A DNA stretch of 64,000 nucleotides, taken from Aphodovivens sp036306585 (lineage in GTDB: Bacteria; Actinomycetota; Coriobacteriia; Coriobacteriales; Eggerthellaceae). The stretch lies in contig JAXJZF010000005.1 in NCBI GenBank assembly GCA_036306585.1, positions 124,001 to 188,000 on the forward strand, read 5' to 3'. Position 1 is the first letter of the stretch. Every line of letters starts with the position of its first letter. Shown in pieces: positions 17,447 to 24,945 of the stretch. The position numbers and the translations under genes were made by a program. The notes beneath the pieces were generated by a model that was not told the origin of the DNA, made no database searches, and saw only the letters and a list, made by a program, of their open reading frames with translations.

Positions 17447-18798
17447 TGTTCGATAAGATCCTGGTGGCAAACCGCGGCGAGGTCGCGCTGCGCGTGATGC
17501 GCGCGGCCCGCGAGCTGGGCGTGAAGACCGTCGCCGTGTACTCCACCGAGGATGCCGACACCTACCCGGTGCGCTACGCCGACGAGGCGGTGTGCATCGG
17601 CCCCGCCCAGGCGACGAAGAGCTACCTGGTCATCCCCAGCATCATCGCAGCCGCGAAGAACACCGGCGCCCAGGCCATCCACCCGGGCTACGGCTTCTTG
17701 GCCGAGAACGCCGATTTCGCGCGCGCCTGCGTCGATAACGACATAGTGTTCATCGGCCCGAACGGCGACTGCATCGAGCGCATGGGCGACAAGTCGTCCG
17801 CGCGCGAGACCATGAAGGCATGCGGCGTTCCCACCGTGCCCGGCTCCGACGGCTGCATCGATACCGTCGAGGAGGCTCGCGAGTTCGCCGAGCGCGTGGG
17901 CTACCCCGTGCTCATCAAGGCAACTGCGGGCGGCGGCGGCAAGGGCATGCGCGAGGTGCACGACCCGGCGGATCTCGAGTCGCAGTACAAGGCGGCCCGC
18001 GCCGAGGCGGGCGCCGCGTTCGGCAACGACGGCGTGTACCTGGAGAAGCTGGTGCTTCGTCCGCGCCATGTCGAGGTGCAGGTTCTGGCCGACGACCATG
18101 GCAACCACATCGCGCTGTGCGAGCGCGACTGCTCGGTGCAGCGCCGCCACCAGAAGCTCATCGAGGAAGCGCCCTCGCCGGCGCTCACCGACGAGCTGCG
18201 CCGCGCCATGGGCGTCGCCGCCATCAAGGCCGTGCGCGCCGTGGACTACCGCAACGCCGGCACCATCGAGTTCCTGCTCGATGAAAGCGGCCATTTCTAC
18301 TTCATGGAGATGAACACCCGCGTGCAGGTGGAGCATCCCGTGACCGAGCAGATCACGGGCGTGGACATCATCAAAGAGCAGCTGCGCATCGCCGCCGGCG
18401 AGCCTATGAGCTGCGCTAACCGTGCGCCGTTCGTCCCGTTCGGCCATGCGATGGAGTTCCGCATCAACGCCGAGGACCCCGACCACGGCTTCCGTCCGTG
18501 CCCGGGCACCATCACGCGCTTCGAGCCCCCGTCGGGCCCGGGCGTGCGCGTGGAAAGCTACGTCCGCTCCGGCTCACGCATCTCGCCGTACTACGATTCG
18601 ATGGTCGCCAAGCTCATCGTGTATGGGCAGGACCGCGAAGAGGTGCTGGCACGCGGCCGTCGCGCGCTCGACGAGTTCGTGATCGAGGGCATCGCCACCA
18701 CGCTGCCGTTCCACCGCCGCGTGCTGGAAAACCAGGTGTTCTGCGAAGGCAAAGCGTGCACCGACTTCATCGAAACGCAGATGGGAGATCTGCTATGA
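17443..18798 (+). CDS. accC: Biotin carboxylase subunit
   Basis: This 451-residue ATP-grasp protein matches AccC in length and motifs: KILVANRGEVALRVMRAARELG at the start, HPGYGFLAENADFA, the glycine loop KATAGGGGKGMREV, RHVEVQVLADDHGN, CSVQRRHQKLIEEAPS and MEMNTRVQVEHPVTE. It carboxylates biotin with ATP and bicarbonate. It is translationally coupled to the carboxyltransferase-biotin carrier gene (ATGA overlap), so the two probably form a two-subunit pyruvate carboxylase-type enzyme, although sharing with an acyl-CoA carboxylase is possible. Its stop overlaps the Asp23 start. Confidence 0.93.
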   Translation: MMFDKILVANRGEVALRVMRAARELGVKTVAVYSTEDADTYPVRYADEAVCIGPAQATKSYLVIPSIIAAAKNTGAQAIHPGYGFLAENADFARACVDNDIVFIGPNGDCIERMGDKSSARETMKACGVPTVPGSDGCIDTVEEAREFAERVGYPVLIKATAGGGGKGMREVHDPADLESQYKAARAEAGAAFGNDGVYLEKLVLRPRHVEVQVLADDHGNHIALCERDCSVQRRHQKLIEEAPSPALTDELRRAMGVAAIKAVRAVDYRNAGTIEFLLDESGHFYFMEMNTRVQVEHPVTEQITGVDIIKEQLRIAAGEPMSCANRAPFVPFGHAMEFRINAEDPDHGFRPCPGTITRFEPPSGPGVRVESYVRSGSRISPYYDSMVAKLIVYGQDREEVLARGRRALDEFVIEGIATTLPFHRRVLENQVFCEGKACTDFIETQMGDLL

Positions 18799-19145
18799 GC
18801 GAACTGAACATCGAGGGCATGGCCATCGCCCCGAGCGTGGTGGAGACCATCGTCACCATCGCCGTGCGCGAGGTCGAGGGAGTCGCCGCCGTGGGGTCCG
18901 CCCCCGCTAAGGGCGGCATCCGCTCGATGCTGCCCGGCAAGGTGCCGTCGCAGGGCATCGAGATCGCGGTGGACGACGAGGGCAAGCTGACGGTCGGGGT
19001 GCACATCGACGTGTTCTTCGGCCAGGTGCTTCCCGAGGTGGCCGATCGTGTGCGCAACGCCATCGCCAGCGCCATTGCCAGCCAGGTTGGCACCGAGGTG
19101 GCCTCGGTGGACGTCTACGTGGACGGCCTGCAGTTTGCCGAGTAG
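18795..19145 (+). CDS. Asp23/Gls24-family envelope stress protein
   Basis: This 116-residue protein is of the Asp23/Gls24 family (AIAPSVVETIVTIAVREVEGVAAVG; VGVHIDVFFGQVLPEVADRVRNAI; VASVDVYVDGLQF). Members bind to the membrane through partners and respond to alkaline or envelope stress; in many Gram-positive bacteria a copy lies between the acetyl-CoA carboxylase genes and nusB, as here. It overlaps accC by 4 bp (ATGA). The precise function is unknown. Confidence 0.88.
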   Translation: MSELNIEGMAIAPSVVETIVTIAVREVEGVAAVGSAPAKGGIRSMLPGKVPSQGIEIAVDDEGKLTVGVHIDVFFGQVLPEVADRVRNAIASAIASQVGTEVASVDVYVDGLQFAE

Positions 19146-19180
19146 GGCGGCTGCCGACATAACGACAAGTGGTAACTGCA

Positions 19181-19204
19181 CCCCGGCGGCGCCTGCTGCC
19201 GGGG
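19181..19204 (+). terminator. GC-rich hairpin between the Asp23 gene and nusB
   Basis: A 10-bp stem with one G-T pair (CCCCGGCGGC, loop GCCT, GCTGCCGGGG) lies in the 173-bp gap. There is no T-run, so it is a weak terminator or a processing structure rather than a full stop. Confidence 0.4.
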
Positions 19205-19318
19205 TAACGTGCGAAAAGGGGCTTCGCGCATTCCGATGCGATCGAGGCGGCTTCCGTCGGCAAGACGAAGCCGGGTGGGCGTTTGCCCTTCGCGCGCCGA
19301 AACGATAAAGGGATTTTC

Positions 19319-19897
19319 ATGGCAGGGAAACGACACCAGCGCACTGCGGCGCGTCGCGCGGCGCTCGCGCTTCTGTACACCAGCGAGATAACCGACGAAT
19401 ACGCCACCACCATCGCGGAAGAGGGCCGTGCGCTCGAGGAGGCCGGCCCGCTGACGGACTACGCCAAGCAGCTGGTGCGCGGCGTGGAATCGCATAAGGC
19501 GACCATCGACAAGGAGCTTGCCGCATCCGCCGAGAACTGGTCGGTGTCGCGCATGCCCATCGTCGACCGCTCCATCCTGCGTTTGGCGGTGTACGAGATG
19601 ATGTTCGTCGACGAGGTTCCGGTGTCGGTGAGCATCAACGAGGCGATCGAGCTGGCAAAGGATTTCGGCGGAGAAGACGAGTCGTCTCGTTTCGTCAACG
19701 GCGTGCTGGGCCGCATCGCGCGACGCATGGAAAGCGCCGAGGGCGAGGGCGCCCAGGCGCAGGCTGCGGCAGAGGATGCCGTCGAGCCCGCTGCGGCTGC
19801 CGAACCGGAGGCCGAGCATGCGGCCGAGCCGGCTGCCGAGGAAGAATCGGCGGCAGAGCCGGAGCCGGAGCCCGCGACCGAGCCCGAGGAGGACTAG
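19319..19897 (+). CDS. nusB: Transcription antitermination protein NusB with acidic tail
   Basis: This 192-residue protein has a normal NusB fold in the first 140 residues (RTAARRAALALLYTSEI; SVSRMPIVDRSILRLAVYEM; INEAIELAKDFGGEDESSRFVNGVLGRI). NusB with NusE binds boxA in rRNA leaders. After this comes an unusual tail of about 50 residues made almost only of Ala, Glu and Pro, probably disordered. The ATG at 19319 follows AAAGGGATTTTC. It is followed closely by xseB. Confidence 0.93.
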   Translation: MAGKRHQRTAARRAALALLYTSEITDEYATTIAEEGRALEEAGPLTDYAKQLVRGVESHKATIDKELAASAENWSVSRMPIVDRSILRLAVYEMMFVDEVPVSVSINEAIELAKDFGGEDESSRFVNGVLGRIARRMESAEGEGAQAQAAAEDAVEPAAAAEPEAEHAAEPAAEEESAAEPEPEPATEPEED

Positions 19898-19901
19898 CGT
19901 C

Positions 19902-20198
19902 GTGGCCGCCAACCCCGCCGACACCTACTGCTCGTTCGAAGAGGTCAACGATCGCCTGAACCAGATCGTCGCAGCGGTTGCCGACGAGAATCTTCCGCTG
20001 GACGAGGCGCTGGCGCTGTACGAAGAGGCCGTGAACCTGGGCCTTCGCGGCAGCGACCTTCTGGAGGAGAACATCCAGGCGTACGACGAGGGCCACGGCG
20101 ACAAGGCTGCGGAGGAAGGTGCGGAAAACCAGACGGATTCGTCCGCATCCGATCCTGCGGATCAAGGAGAGCGATCCATCCAGGCGGATGCGCAGTAG
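19902..20198 (+). CDS. xseB: Exodeoxyribonuclease VII small subunit
   Basis: This 98-residue protein has the XseB helix-pair CSFEEVNDRLNQIVAAVADENLPLDEALALYEEAVNLG, then an acidic, Ser/Ala-rich tail. XseB subunits coat the large subunit XseA to form exonuclease VII, which degrades single-stranded DNA. The GTG at 19902 is chosen because GAGGAGGAC lies 8 nt upstream and no ATG is available before the conserved part. xseA is not next to it, although the two are often adjacent. dxs starts 14 bp after the stop. Confidence 0.88.
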   Translation: MAANPADTYCSFEEVNDRLNQIVAAVADENLPLDEALALYEEAVNLGLRGSDLLEENIQAYDEGHGDKAAEEGAENQTDSSASDPADQGERSIQADAQ

Positions 20199-20212
20199 CA
20201 CGGGGGTGTTTT

Positions 20213-22090
20213 ATGGAACGCAAGAGAATTCTCGATGCGATCACATCGCCCGCCGACCTGAAGCTGCTCGATAACGAGGAGCTGGGCATCCTTGCCGAGG
20301 AGATCCGCGAGGAGATCATCGAGGTCACATCGCGCACGGGCGGGCATGTCGCCTCGTCGTTGGGCGCGGTGGAGATCATCCTGGCCGTGCACAGCATGAT
20401 CGACTGCCCCCACGACAAGTTCGTGTTCGACGTGGGGCACCAGGCGTATGCGCACAAGATGATAACCGGCCGCCTGAAGCAGTTCGAAACGCTGCGCCAG
20501 TACGGCGGCATATCGGGCTTTCCCAAGCCCAGCGAAAGCCCGTGCGACGTGCACCCCTCGGGCCATGCGTCCGATTCGCTTTCCGTGGCGTACGGCATCG
20601 CCCGCGCCCGCGACATCTCCGGCGGAGACGAGAAGGTGGTCGCGCTCATCGGCGATGCCGCCATTTCCGGCGGCATGGCGTTCGAGGCGCTCAACAGCAT
20701 CGGGCAGACGCAAACGCCCATGGTCATCATCCTGAACGACAACGAGATGTCCATCTCGCGCAACGTGGGAGCGCTGGTGAAGCATCTGGGTGCGGTGCGC
20801 GCGTCGGCGCAGTACCGCGTGACGCGCGACACGGTGCAGGAGCGCTTGGAGCATTTCGGTCCTGCTGGCAAAGCGCTGGTGAACCTGGGACGCAACGTCA
20901 AGGAATCCATGAAGCAGTTCTTCGTGCCCCAGATGATGATCTTCGAACAGCTGGGCATCCTGTGCACCGCGCCCGTCGACGGCCACGACATCGGATTGAT
21001 GAAGGAGATGCTGGCGGTCTCGCTGGAAGCGGGGGTGCCGGTGCTCATCCATGCCATCACCCATAAAGGCAAAGGCTACGGGCCCGCCGAACGCGACCCC
21101 GAGAAGTTCCATGGCGTGTCGTCGTACGACATCGCCACGGGGGAGATCAAGAAGAAGCCCGCCGGCGCGCCCACCTACACGCAGGTGTTCGGCGATGCGC
21201 TGGTGCGCGAAGCCAAGGCCGACAAGCGCATCGTCGCCATCACGGCGGCAATGCAGGGCGGCACGGGGCTTGCCCGCTTCGCCAAGGAGCTGCCCGATCG
21301 TTTTGTGGATGTGGGCATCGCCGAGGGCAACGCCGTGGGCATGGCGAGCGGCTTGGCCATCGGCGGCATGAAGCCGGTGTGCGCCATCTACTCGACGTTT
21401 TTGCAGCGCGCCATCGACCAGATGATCATCGATTGCTCGCTTCCCGACCACGACGTGGTGTTCGCCATCGACCGTGCCGGCGTGGTGGGCGAGGACGGCC
21501 CCACGCATCACGGCATGTTCGATCTGGTGTACACGCGCATGATCCCCAACATGAAGGTGCTCGCGCCCTCCAACGAGGCCGAGCTGGTGTCGGCGCTGCA
21601 CACGGCGCTGCAGCTGGGCGGGCCGTTCGCCATCCGCTACCCGCGCGGCAGCGCGGTTGGCGTGCCGCTGCCGGAAGAGCCCGAGACGTTCGAGCTGGGG
21701 CGCTCCGTCACGCGCCGCGAGGGCGACGATGTGGCCATCCTCGCGTTCGGCAGCATGGTGCAGCGCGCGCTGGGCGCTGCCGACCTGCTGGAGCAGCAGG
21801 GCATCCAGGCGCGCGTGGTGGACATGCGCTGGGCGAAGCCCCTCGACCAGGATGCCATCCGCGACGCGGCGGCCACCAAATTGGTGGTGACGGTGGAAGA
21901 CGGCATCATCGAAGGCGGTGCCGGCGAAGGGGTGCTCCAGGCGCTCTCGCTTCTGGGCAAGACCCCGCAAACGTTGGTGCTGGGCATAGACGACCGTTAC
22001 GTCCACCAGGGAAAGCCCGATCTTCTCATGCGCGACCTGGGCTTGGACGCCGAAGGCATCGCCGCATCCATCCGCAAAGCGCTTGCCTAG
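20213..22090 (+). CDS. dxs: 1-deoxy-D-xylulose-5-phosphate synthase
   Basis: This 625-residue transketolase-fold enzyme condenses pyruvate and glyceraldehyde-3-phosphate in the first step of the MEP isoprenoid pathway. Motifs are FDVGHQAYAHKMITGR, the thiamine-diphosphate motif ALIGDAAISGGMAFEALN with LNDNEMSIS, then the pyrimidine-domain sequences DVGIAEGNAVGMASGLA and AGVVGEDGPTHHGMFDL. Length is normal. Start ATG follows GGGGGTGTTTT, a modest ribosome site. It ends the run starting at the carboxylase genes; isoprenoid precursors feed menaquinone and the undecaprenyl carrier used for the capsule. Confidence 0.95.
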   Translation: MERKRILDAITSPADLKLLDNEELGILAEEIREEIIEVTSRTGGHVASSLGAVEIILAVHSMIDCPHDKFVFDVGHQAYAHKMITGRLKQFETLRQYGGISGFPKPSESPCDVHPSGHASDSLSVAYGIARARDISGGDEKVVALIGDAAISGGMAFEALNSIGQTQTPMVIILNDNEMSISRNVGALVKHLGAVRASAQYRVTRDTVQERLEHFGPAGKALVNLGRNVKESMKQFFVPQMMIFEQLGILCTAPVDGHDIGLMKEMLAVSLEAGVPVLIHAITHKGKGYGPAERDPEKFHGVSSYDIATGEIKKKPAGAPTYTQVFGDALVREAKADKRIVAITAAMQGGTGLARFAKELPDRFVDVGIAEGNAVGMASGLAIGGMKPVCAIYSTFLQRAIDQMIIDCSLPDHDVVFAIDRAGVVGEDGPTHHGMFDLVYTRMIPNMKVLAPSNEAELVSALHTALQLGGPFAIRYPRGSAVGVPLPEEPETFELGRSVTRREGDDVAILAFGSMVQRALGAADLLEQQGIQARVVDMRWAKPLDQDAIRDAAATKLVVTVEDGIIEGGAGEGVLQALSLLGKTPQTLVLGIDDRYVHQGKPDLLMRDLGLDAEGIAASIRKALA

Positions 22091-22213
22091 GCTGCCCGTA
22101 AAGCGCTGAAACCGCTCTTTGAACCGCATCGTGGCGGGCTGTGTTTCGAGTCCGCTACGAAAATGTTTCCCGCACGTTGCCATGCGTTTCCCATTCGGTT
22201 AACCGGGCGCGTG

Positions 22214-22235
22214 GGAATCGTTTCGAAACAATTCC
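22214..22235. promoter_or_regulatory. 22-bp palindrome upstream of amtB, candidate operator
   Basis: An inverted repeat of two 11-bp arms (GGAATCGTTTC and GAAACAATTCC) meets at the centre TTTCGAAA with one mismatch. It lies 67 bp before amtB. The flanks continue the symmetry with a one-base bulge (GTGG and CCAC). Size and symmetry fit a dimeric transcription factor; a nitrogen regulator is the obvious guess from the downstream genes. Confidence 0.55.
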
Positions 22236-22302
22236 ACGGCATCATCTTCCTGTCGGCGCGCGACAGACAGTTGGAATTCGATTTGGAAACGAGGTGCAGG
22301 GA

Positions 22303-23577
22303 ATGTTCGATACGGGAGCGACGGGCTTCATGATCATCTGTTCGATGCTCGTCTTTCTGATGACGCCAGGTCTGGCGTTCTTCTATGGCGGTCTTTCCCG
22401 TCGTAAAAACGTTGTGAACACCATGCTTATGTCGTTTGCGGTGCTGGGCATCGTTGGTGTGGTGTGGGTTATCGCCGGTTGGTCGTTCGCCTACGGCGGG
22501 GACGGTTCCATCCCCTTCTTCGGCGGGCTGGACCAGCTAGGTTTGGGCGGGCTTGTCCAAAACCTCTTGGGCGAAACCGATACCGCTCTTAGCCATGACA
22601 GCTATCCTGTCCTGGTGGATGTTGCCTTCCAGTGCGCATTCGCTATGATCACCGCGGCAATCATCACCGGCTCTGTGGCCGGCCGCATGAAGTTCGGCGC
22701 AGTTGCGGCATTCATCGCCGTGTGGTCGCTGATCGTGTACTCTCCGCTGGCCCACATGGTGTGGGGCGGCGACGGCAGCCTGATCGGCAGCATGATCGGC
22801 GCACTCGACTTCGCAGGCGGCGACGTCGTCCACATCAGCTCCGGCCTCACCGGCCTTATCCTCTGCCTGCTTCTGGGCAAGCGCCGCGAGTTCGGCGTTA
22901 TGAGCTACCGCCCGCATAACGTGCCGTTCGTGGCTTTGGGCGCAGCGCTTTTGTGGTTCGGTTGGTTCGGCTTCAACGCCGGCTCCGAGTTCGCACCCGA
23001 CGGCGTTGCCGCTCTTGCGCTGGTGAACACGGTTACCGCATCTGCTGCGGCACTGATCTCCTGGATGATCATCGAGCGCGTGAAGGTGGGCAAGCCCACG
23101 CTGGTCGGCGCCGCTACCGGCCTTGTTGCCGGCCTGGTGGTCATCACCCCTGCAGCTGGCTTCGTGGAGCCCTGGGCTGCGGTTATCATGGGCCTGGTCG
23201 TTTCGCCCATCTGCTACTTCGCCATCTCCTTCCTGAAGAAGAAGATCGGCTACGACGACGCTCTTGATGCATTCGGTTGCCATGCGATCGGCGGCATCAC
23301 CGGCGGCATCCTGACCGGCATCTTCTGCGTGCCCGATCTGTCCTGGACCGACTTCGGCGGCCTTATCTACACCGGCGACCCCACGCTGTTGGGAGCTCAG
23401 GTTCTGGGCATCGTGGTGACCATCGTGTTCGTCGCGGTGATGGACCTCATCATCGGCCTCATCATCAAGGCGCTGTTCAAGGGCAAGCTGCGCGTGACCG
23501 AGCAGGAAGAGGCTATCGGCCTGGATGTTGCAAGCCACGGCGAGAGCGCGTACCCCGCGTACCTCGGCTTGGATTAG
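22303..23577 (+). CDS. amtB: Ammonium transporter
   Basis: This 424-residue protein has about 11 membrane helices and AmtB signatures: MTPGLAFFYGGLSRRKNVVN at the start, DVVHISSGLTGLI and DAFGCHAIGGITGGILTG, which supply the twin histidines of the pore. It conducts ammonia/ammonium. The ATG at 22303 follows GAGGTGCAGGGA; longer upstream reading is not family-like. A P-II gene follows 10 bp later, the classic amtB-glnK pair in which the P-II T-loop plugs the channel when nitrogen is plentiful. Confidence 0.94.
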   Translation: MFDTGATGFMIICSMLVFLMTPGLAFFYGGLSRRKNVVNTMLMSFAVLGIVGVVWVIAGWSFAYGGDGSIPFFGGLDQLGLGGLVQNLLGETDTALSHDSYPVLVDVAFQCAFAMITAAIITGSVAGRMKFGAVAAFIAVWSLIVYSPLAHMVWGGDGSLIGSMIGALDFAGGDVVHISSGLTGLILCLLLGKRREFGVMSYRPHNVPFVALGAALLWFGWFGFNAGSEFAPDGVAALALVNTVTASAAALISWMIIERVKVGKPTLVGAATGLVAGLVVITPAAGFVEPWAAVIMGLVVSPICYFAISFLKKKIGYDDALDAFGCHAIGGITGGILTGIFCVPDLSWTDFGGLIYTGDPTLLGAQVLGIVVTIVFVAVMDLIIGLIIKALFKGKLRVTEQEEAIGLDVASHGESAYPAYLGLD

Positions 23578-23587
23578 GAGGAGCCTT

Positions 23588-23926
23588 ATGAAGAAGATCA
23601 CCGCAATCGTGAGGCCCGAGAAGCTCGAGCCCCTCAAAGAGGCGCTGTTCGGCGCGAAGGTTAACGGCATGACGGTCTCCCAGGTTCAGGGCTGCGGCAA
23701 CCAGCATGGTTGGAAGGAATACTACCGCGGCACCGAGGTCCTGCTGAACATGATCCCCAAGGTCAAGTTCGAACTGGTCGTTGACGACGCCCGCGTGGAC
23801 GAGTTGGTGGACCTGATCTGCAAGACCGCGGCAACCGGCCAGGTGGGCGATGGCAAGCTGTTCATCACCTCCATCGACGAGGTTGTCCGCATCCGCACCG
23901 GCGAGCGCGGCGTGGAGGCCCTCTAG
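23588..23926 (+). CDS. glnK: P-II nitrogen regulatory protein lacking the modified tyrosine
   Basis: This 112-residue P-II protein starts MKKITAIVRPEKLEPLKEAL and keeps GMTVSQVQGCG, the C-terminal GDGKLFITSIDEVVRIRTGERG for ATP/ADP binding and Tyr46 of the T-loop. Aligned without gaps to GlnB of E. coli, residue 51, the uridylylated or adenylylated tyrosine, is valine here (YYRGTEVLLN). It therefore probably responds only to ATP, ADP and 2-oxoglutarate rather than to covalent modification. It follows amtB by 10 bp with a GGAGGAGCC ribosome site and is its expected partner. Confidence 0.92.
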   Translation: MKKITAIVRPEKLEPLKEALFGAKVNGMTVSQVQGCGNQHGWKEYYRGTEVLLNMIPKVKFELVVDDARVDELVDLICKTAATGQVGDGKLFITSIDEVVRIRTGERGVEAL

Positions 23927-23949
23927 CCTGACGAGCGCACGGCCTGTGC

Positions 23950-23981
23950 GATCCTAGGCAATACTCGGTAGCCCTAGGATC
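23950..23981 (+). repeat. Inverted repeat after glnK
   Basis: GATCCTAGG (23950-23958) and CCTAGGATC (23973-23981) form a 9-bp stem with a 14-nt loop, 23 bp after the glnK stop. There is no T-run; it stands just before a second, stronger hairpin. Confidence 0.5.
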
Positions 23982-24000
23982 AGCTGGGAAACCGCGTATC

Positions 24001-24050
24001 GGCGCGGGAGGCACGCGATGGGAATCGCGCCTCCCGCGCCGTTGTGTTTC
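24001..24050 (+). terminator. Terminator of the amtB-glnK operon
   Basis: GGCGCGGGAGGC (24001-24012) pairs perfectly with GCCTCCCGCGCC (24029-24040), a 12-bp stem, followed by the T-rich GTTGTGTTTCT. Confidence 0.7.
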
Positions 24051-24123
24051 TGATACCATGCGTGTGTCAAATAATGCAGCGCGGGAACCTGCGCTGCGGC
24101 AAGTAGGGGAAAGAGGTACCAGC

Positions 24124-24372
24124 ATGTACGATTACAAGCCGCATGGCGTCTGCGCCCGCCAGATCAGCGTCGAGCTTGACGGGAACAAGGTGAAGGATGT
24201 CGCGTTCGTGGGAGGCTGCAACGGCAACCTGAAGGCGATCTCGAAGCTGGTGCGCGGCATGGAGGTGGACGATGTGGTGCGCATCCTGGAGGGCAACACC
24301 TGCGGCCCGCGTCCCACGTCGTGCGCCGACCAGCTGACCCGCGCCCTTCGGGAGGCCCAGGCGCAGCAATAG
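24124..24372 (+). CDS. TSCPD-domain small protein (TIGR03905-like)
   Basis: This 82-residue protein contains a TSCPD domain, named after its C-terminal sequence, seen here as GNTCGPRPTSCADQLTRAL. Before it are VCARQISVELDGNKVKDVAFVGGCNGNLKAI, typical of the stand-alone family TIGR03905. The conserved cysteines (in CARQ, GGCNGN, NTCGPRPTSC) suggest metal binding. Similar domains occur at the end of vitamin B12-dependent ribonucleotide reductases, but the small proteins have no proven function. The ATG follows AAAGAGGTACCAGC. Confidence 0.85.
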   Translation: MYDYKPHGVCARQISVELDGNKVKDVAFVGGCNGNLKAISKLVRGMEVDDVVRILEGNTCGPRPTSCADQLTRALREAQAQQ

Positions 24373-24406
24373 CTGGAGGAATTGTCGACATCATGCTGAA
24401 ATGAGG

Positions 24407-24428
24407 GCGGCCCCGCTATCGGGGCCGC
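24407..24428 (+). terminator. Hairpin after the TSCPD gene
   Basis: A 9-bp stem GCGGCCCCG / CGGGGCCGC with a CTAT loop, followed by TATTGATATATA. The T-run is weak, but the position 34 bp after the stop fits a terminator. Confidence 0.6.
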
Positions 24429-24441
24429 TATTGATATATAC

Positions 24442-24456
24442 TCCTAATTATTAGAA
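24442..24456. promoter_or_regulatory. PerR/Fur-type box upstream of the regulator gene
   Basis: The 15-bp sequence, read on the minus strand as TTCTAATAATTAGGA, matches the PerR box TTATAATNATTATAA at 12 of 15 positions counting the free centre. It overlaps an AT-rich promoter-like stretch 60-75 bp before the Fur/PerR start, suggesting autoregulation. Confidence 0.55.
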
Positions 24457-24516
24457 TCGCTGCGACCGGATCCGACGTCGGCGGCGGTGCATTGCACATG
24501 GAAAGGGGTGGGAAGG

Positions 24517-24945
24517 ATGACGATGACGAACGCTGAAGCGAAGGCCTCGCGCAACACGGTCCAACGCGCGCTGGTGCTGGATGCCGTGCGCTCGCTGCAT
24601 AACCATCCCACCTCGGCCGACGTGTACGAGAAGGTGCGCTTGCAGCACCCTAGCATCTCCCGGGCGACGGTGTACCGCAATCTGAACGTGCTCGCCGATC
24701 GGGGGGACGTGCTGCGGGTGGAGATATCCGACGGCGCCGACCGCTACGACTTCTGCACCACGCCGCACTACCATGCGAAGTGCCGCGTGTGCGGTTGCGT
24801 GGTGGACATCGACATGCCGTACCGCGCTGATCTGGCGGACGAAGTCGCCGACGCCCATGGGTTTTCCATCGAGGGCCATCAGATCGCCTTCACCGGCCTG
24901 TGCGCCGCGTGCAGCGCCAAGGCCGCGGCGGAAAGCGGAAACTAG
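24517..24945 (+). CDS. Fur-family metalloregulator, PerR-like
   Basis: This 142-residue protein has a winged helix (SADVYEKVRLQHPSISRATVYRNLNVLADRGDVLRV) and a dimer domain with regulatory histidines (DFCTTPHYHAKC) and two CxxC zinc pairs (CRVCGC, CAACSAK). PerR proteins sense peroxide through metal-bound histidines; Fur and Zur are alternatives, and the nearby box is closer to PerR. The ATG at 24517 follows GGGTGGGAAGG. The stop overlaps the last codon of the convergent LCP gene. Confidence 0.85.
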   Translation: MTMTNAEAKASRNTVQRALVLDAVRSLHNHPTSADVYEKVRLQHPSISRATVYRNLNVLADRGDVLRVEISDGADRYDFCTTPHYHAKCRVCGCVVDIDMPYRADLADEVADAHGFSIEGHQIAFTGLCAACSAKAAAESGN

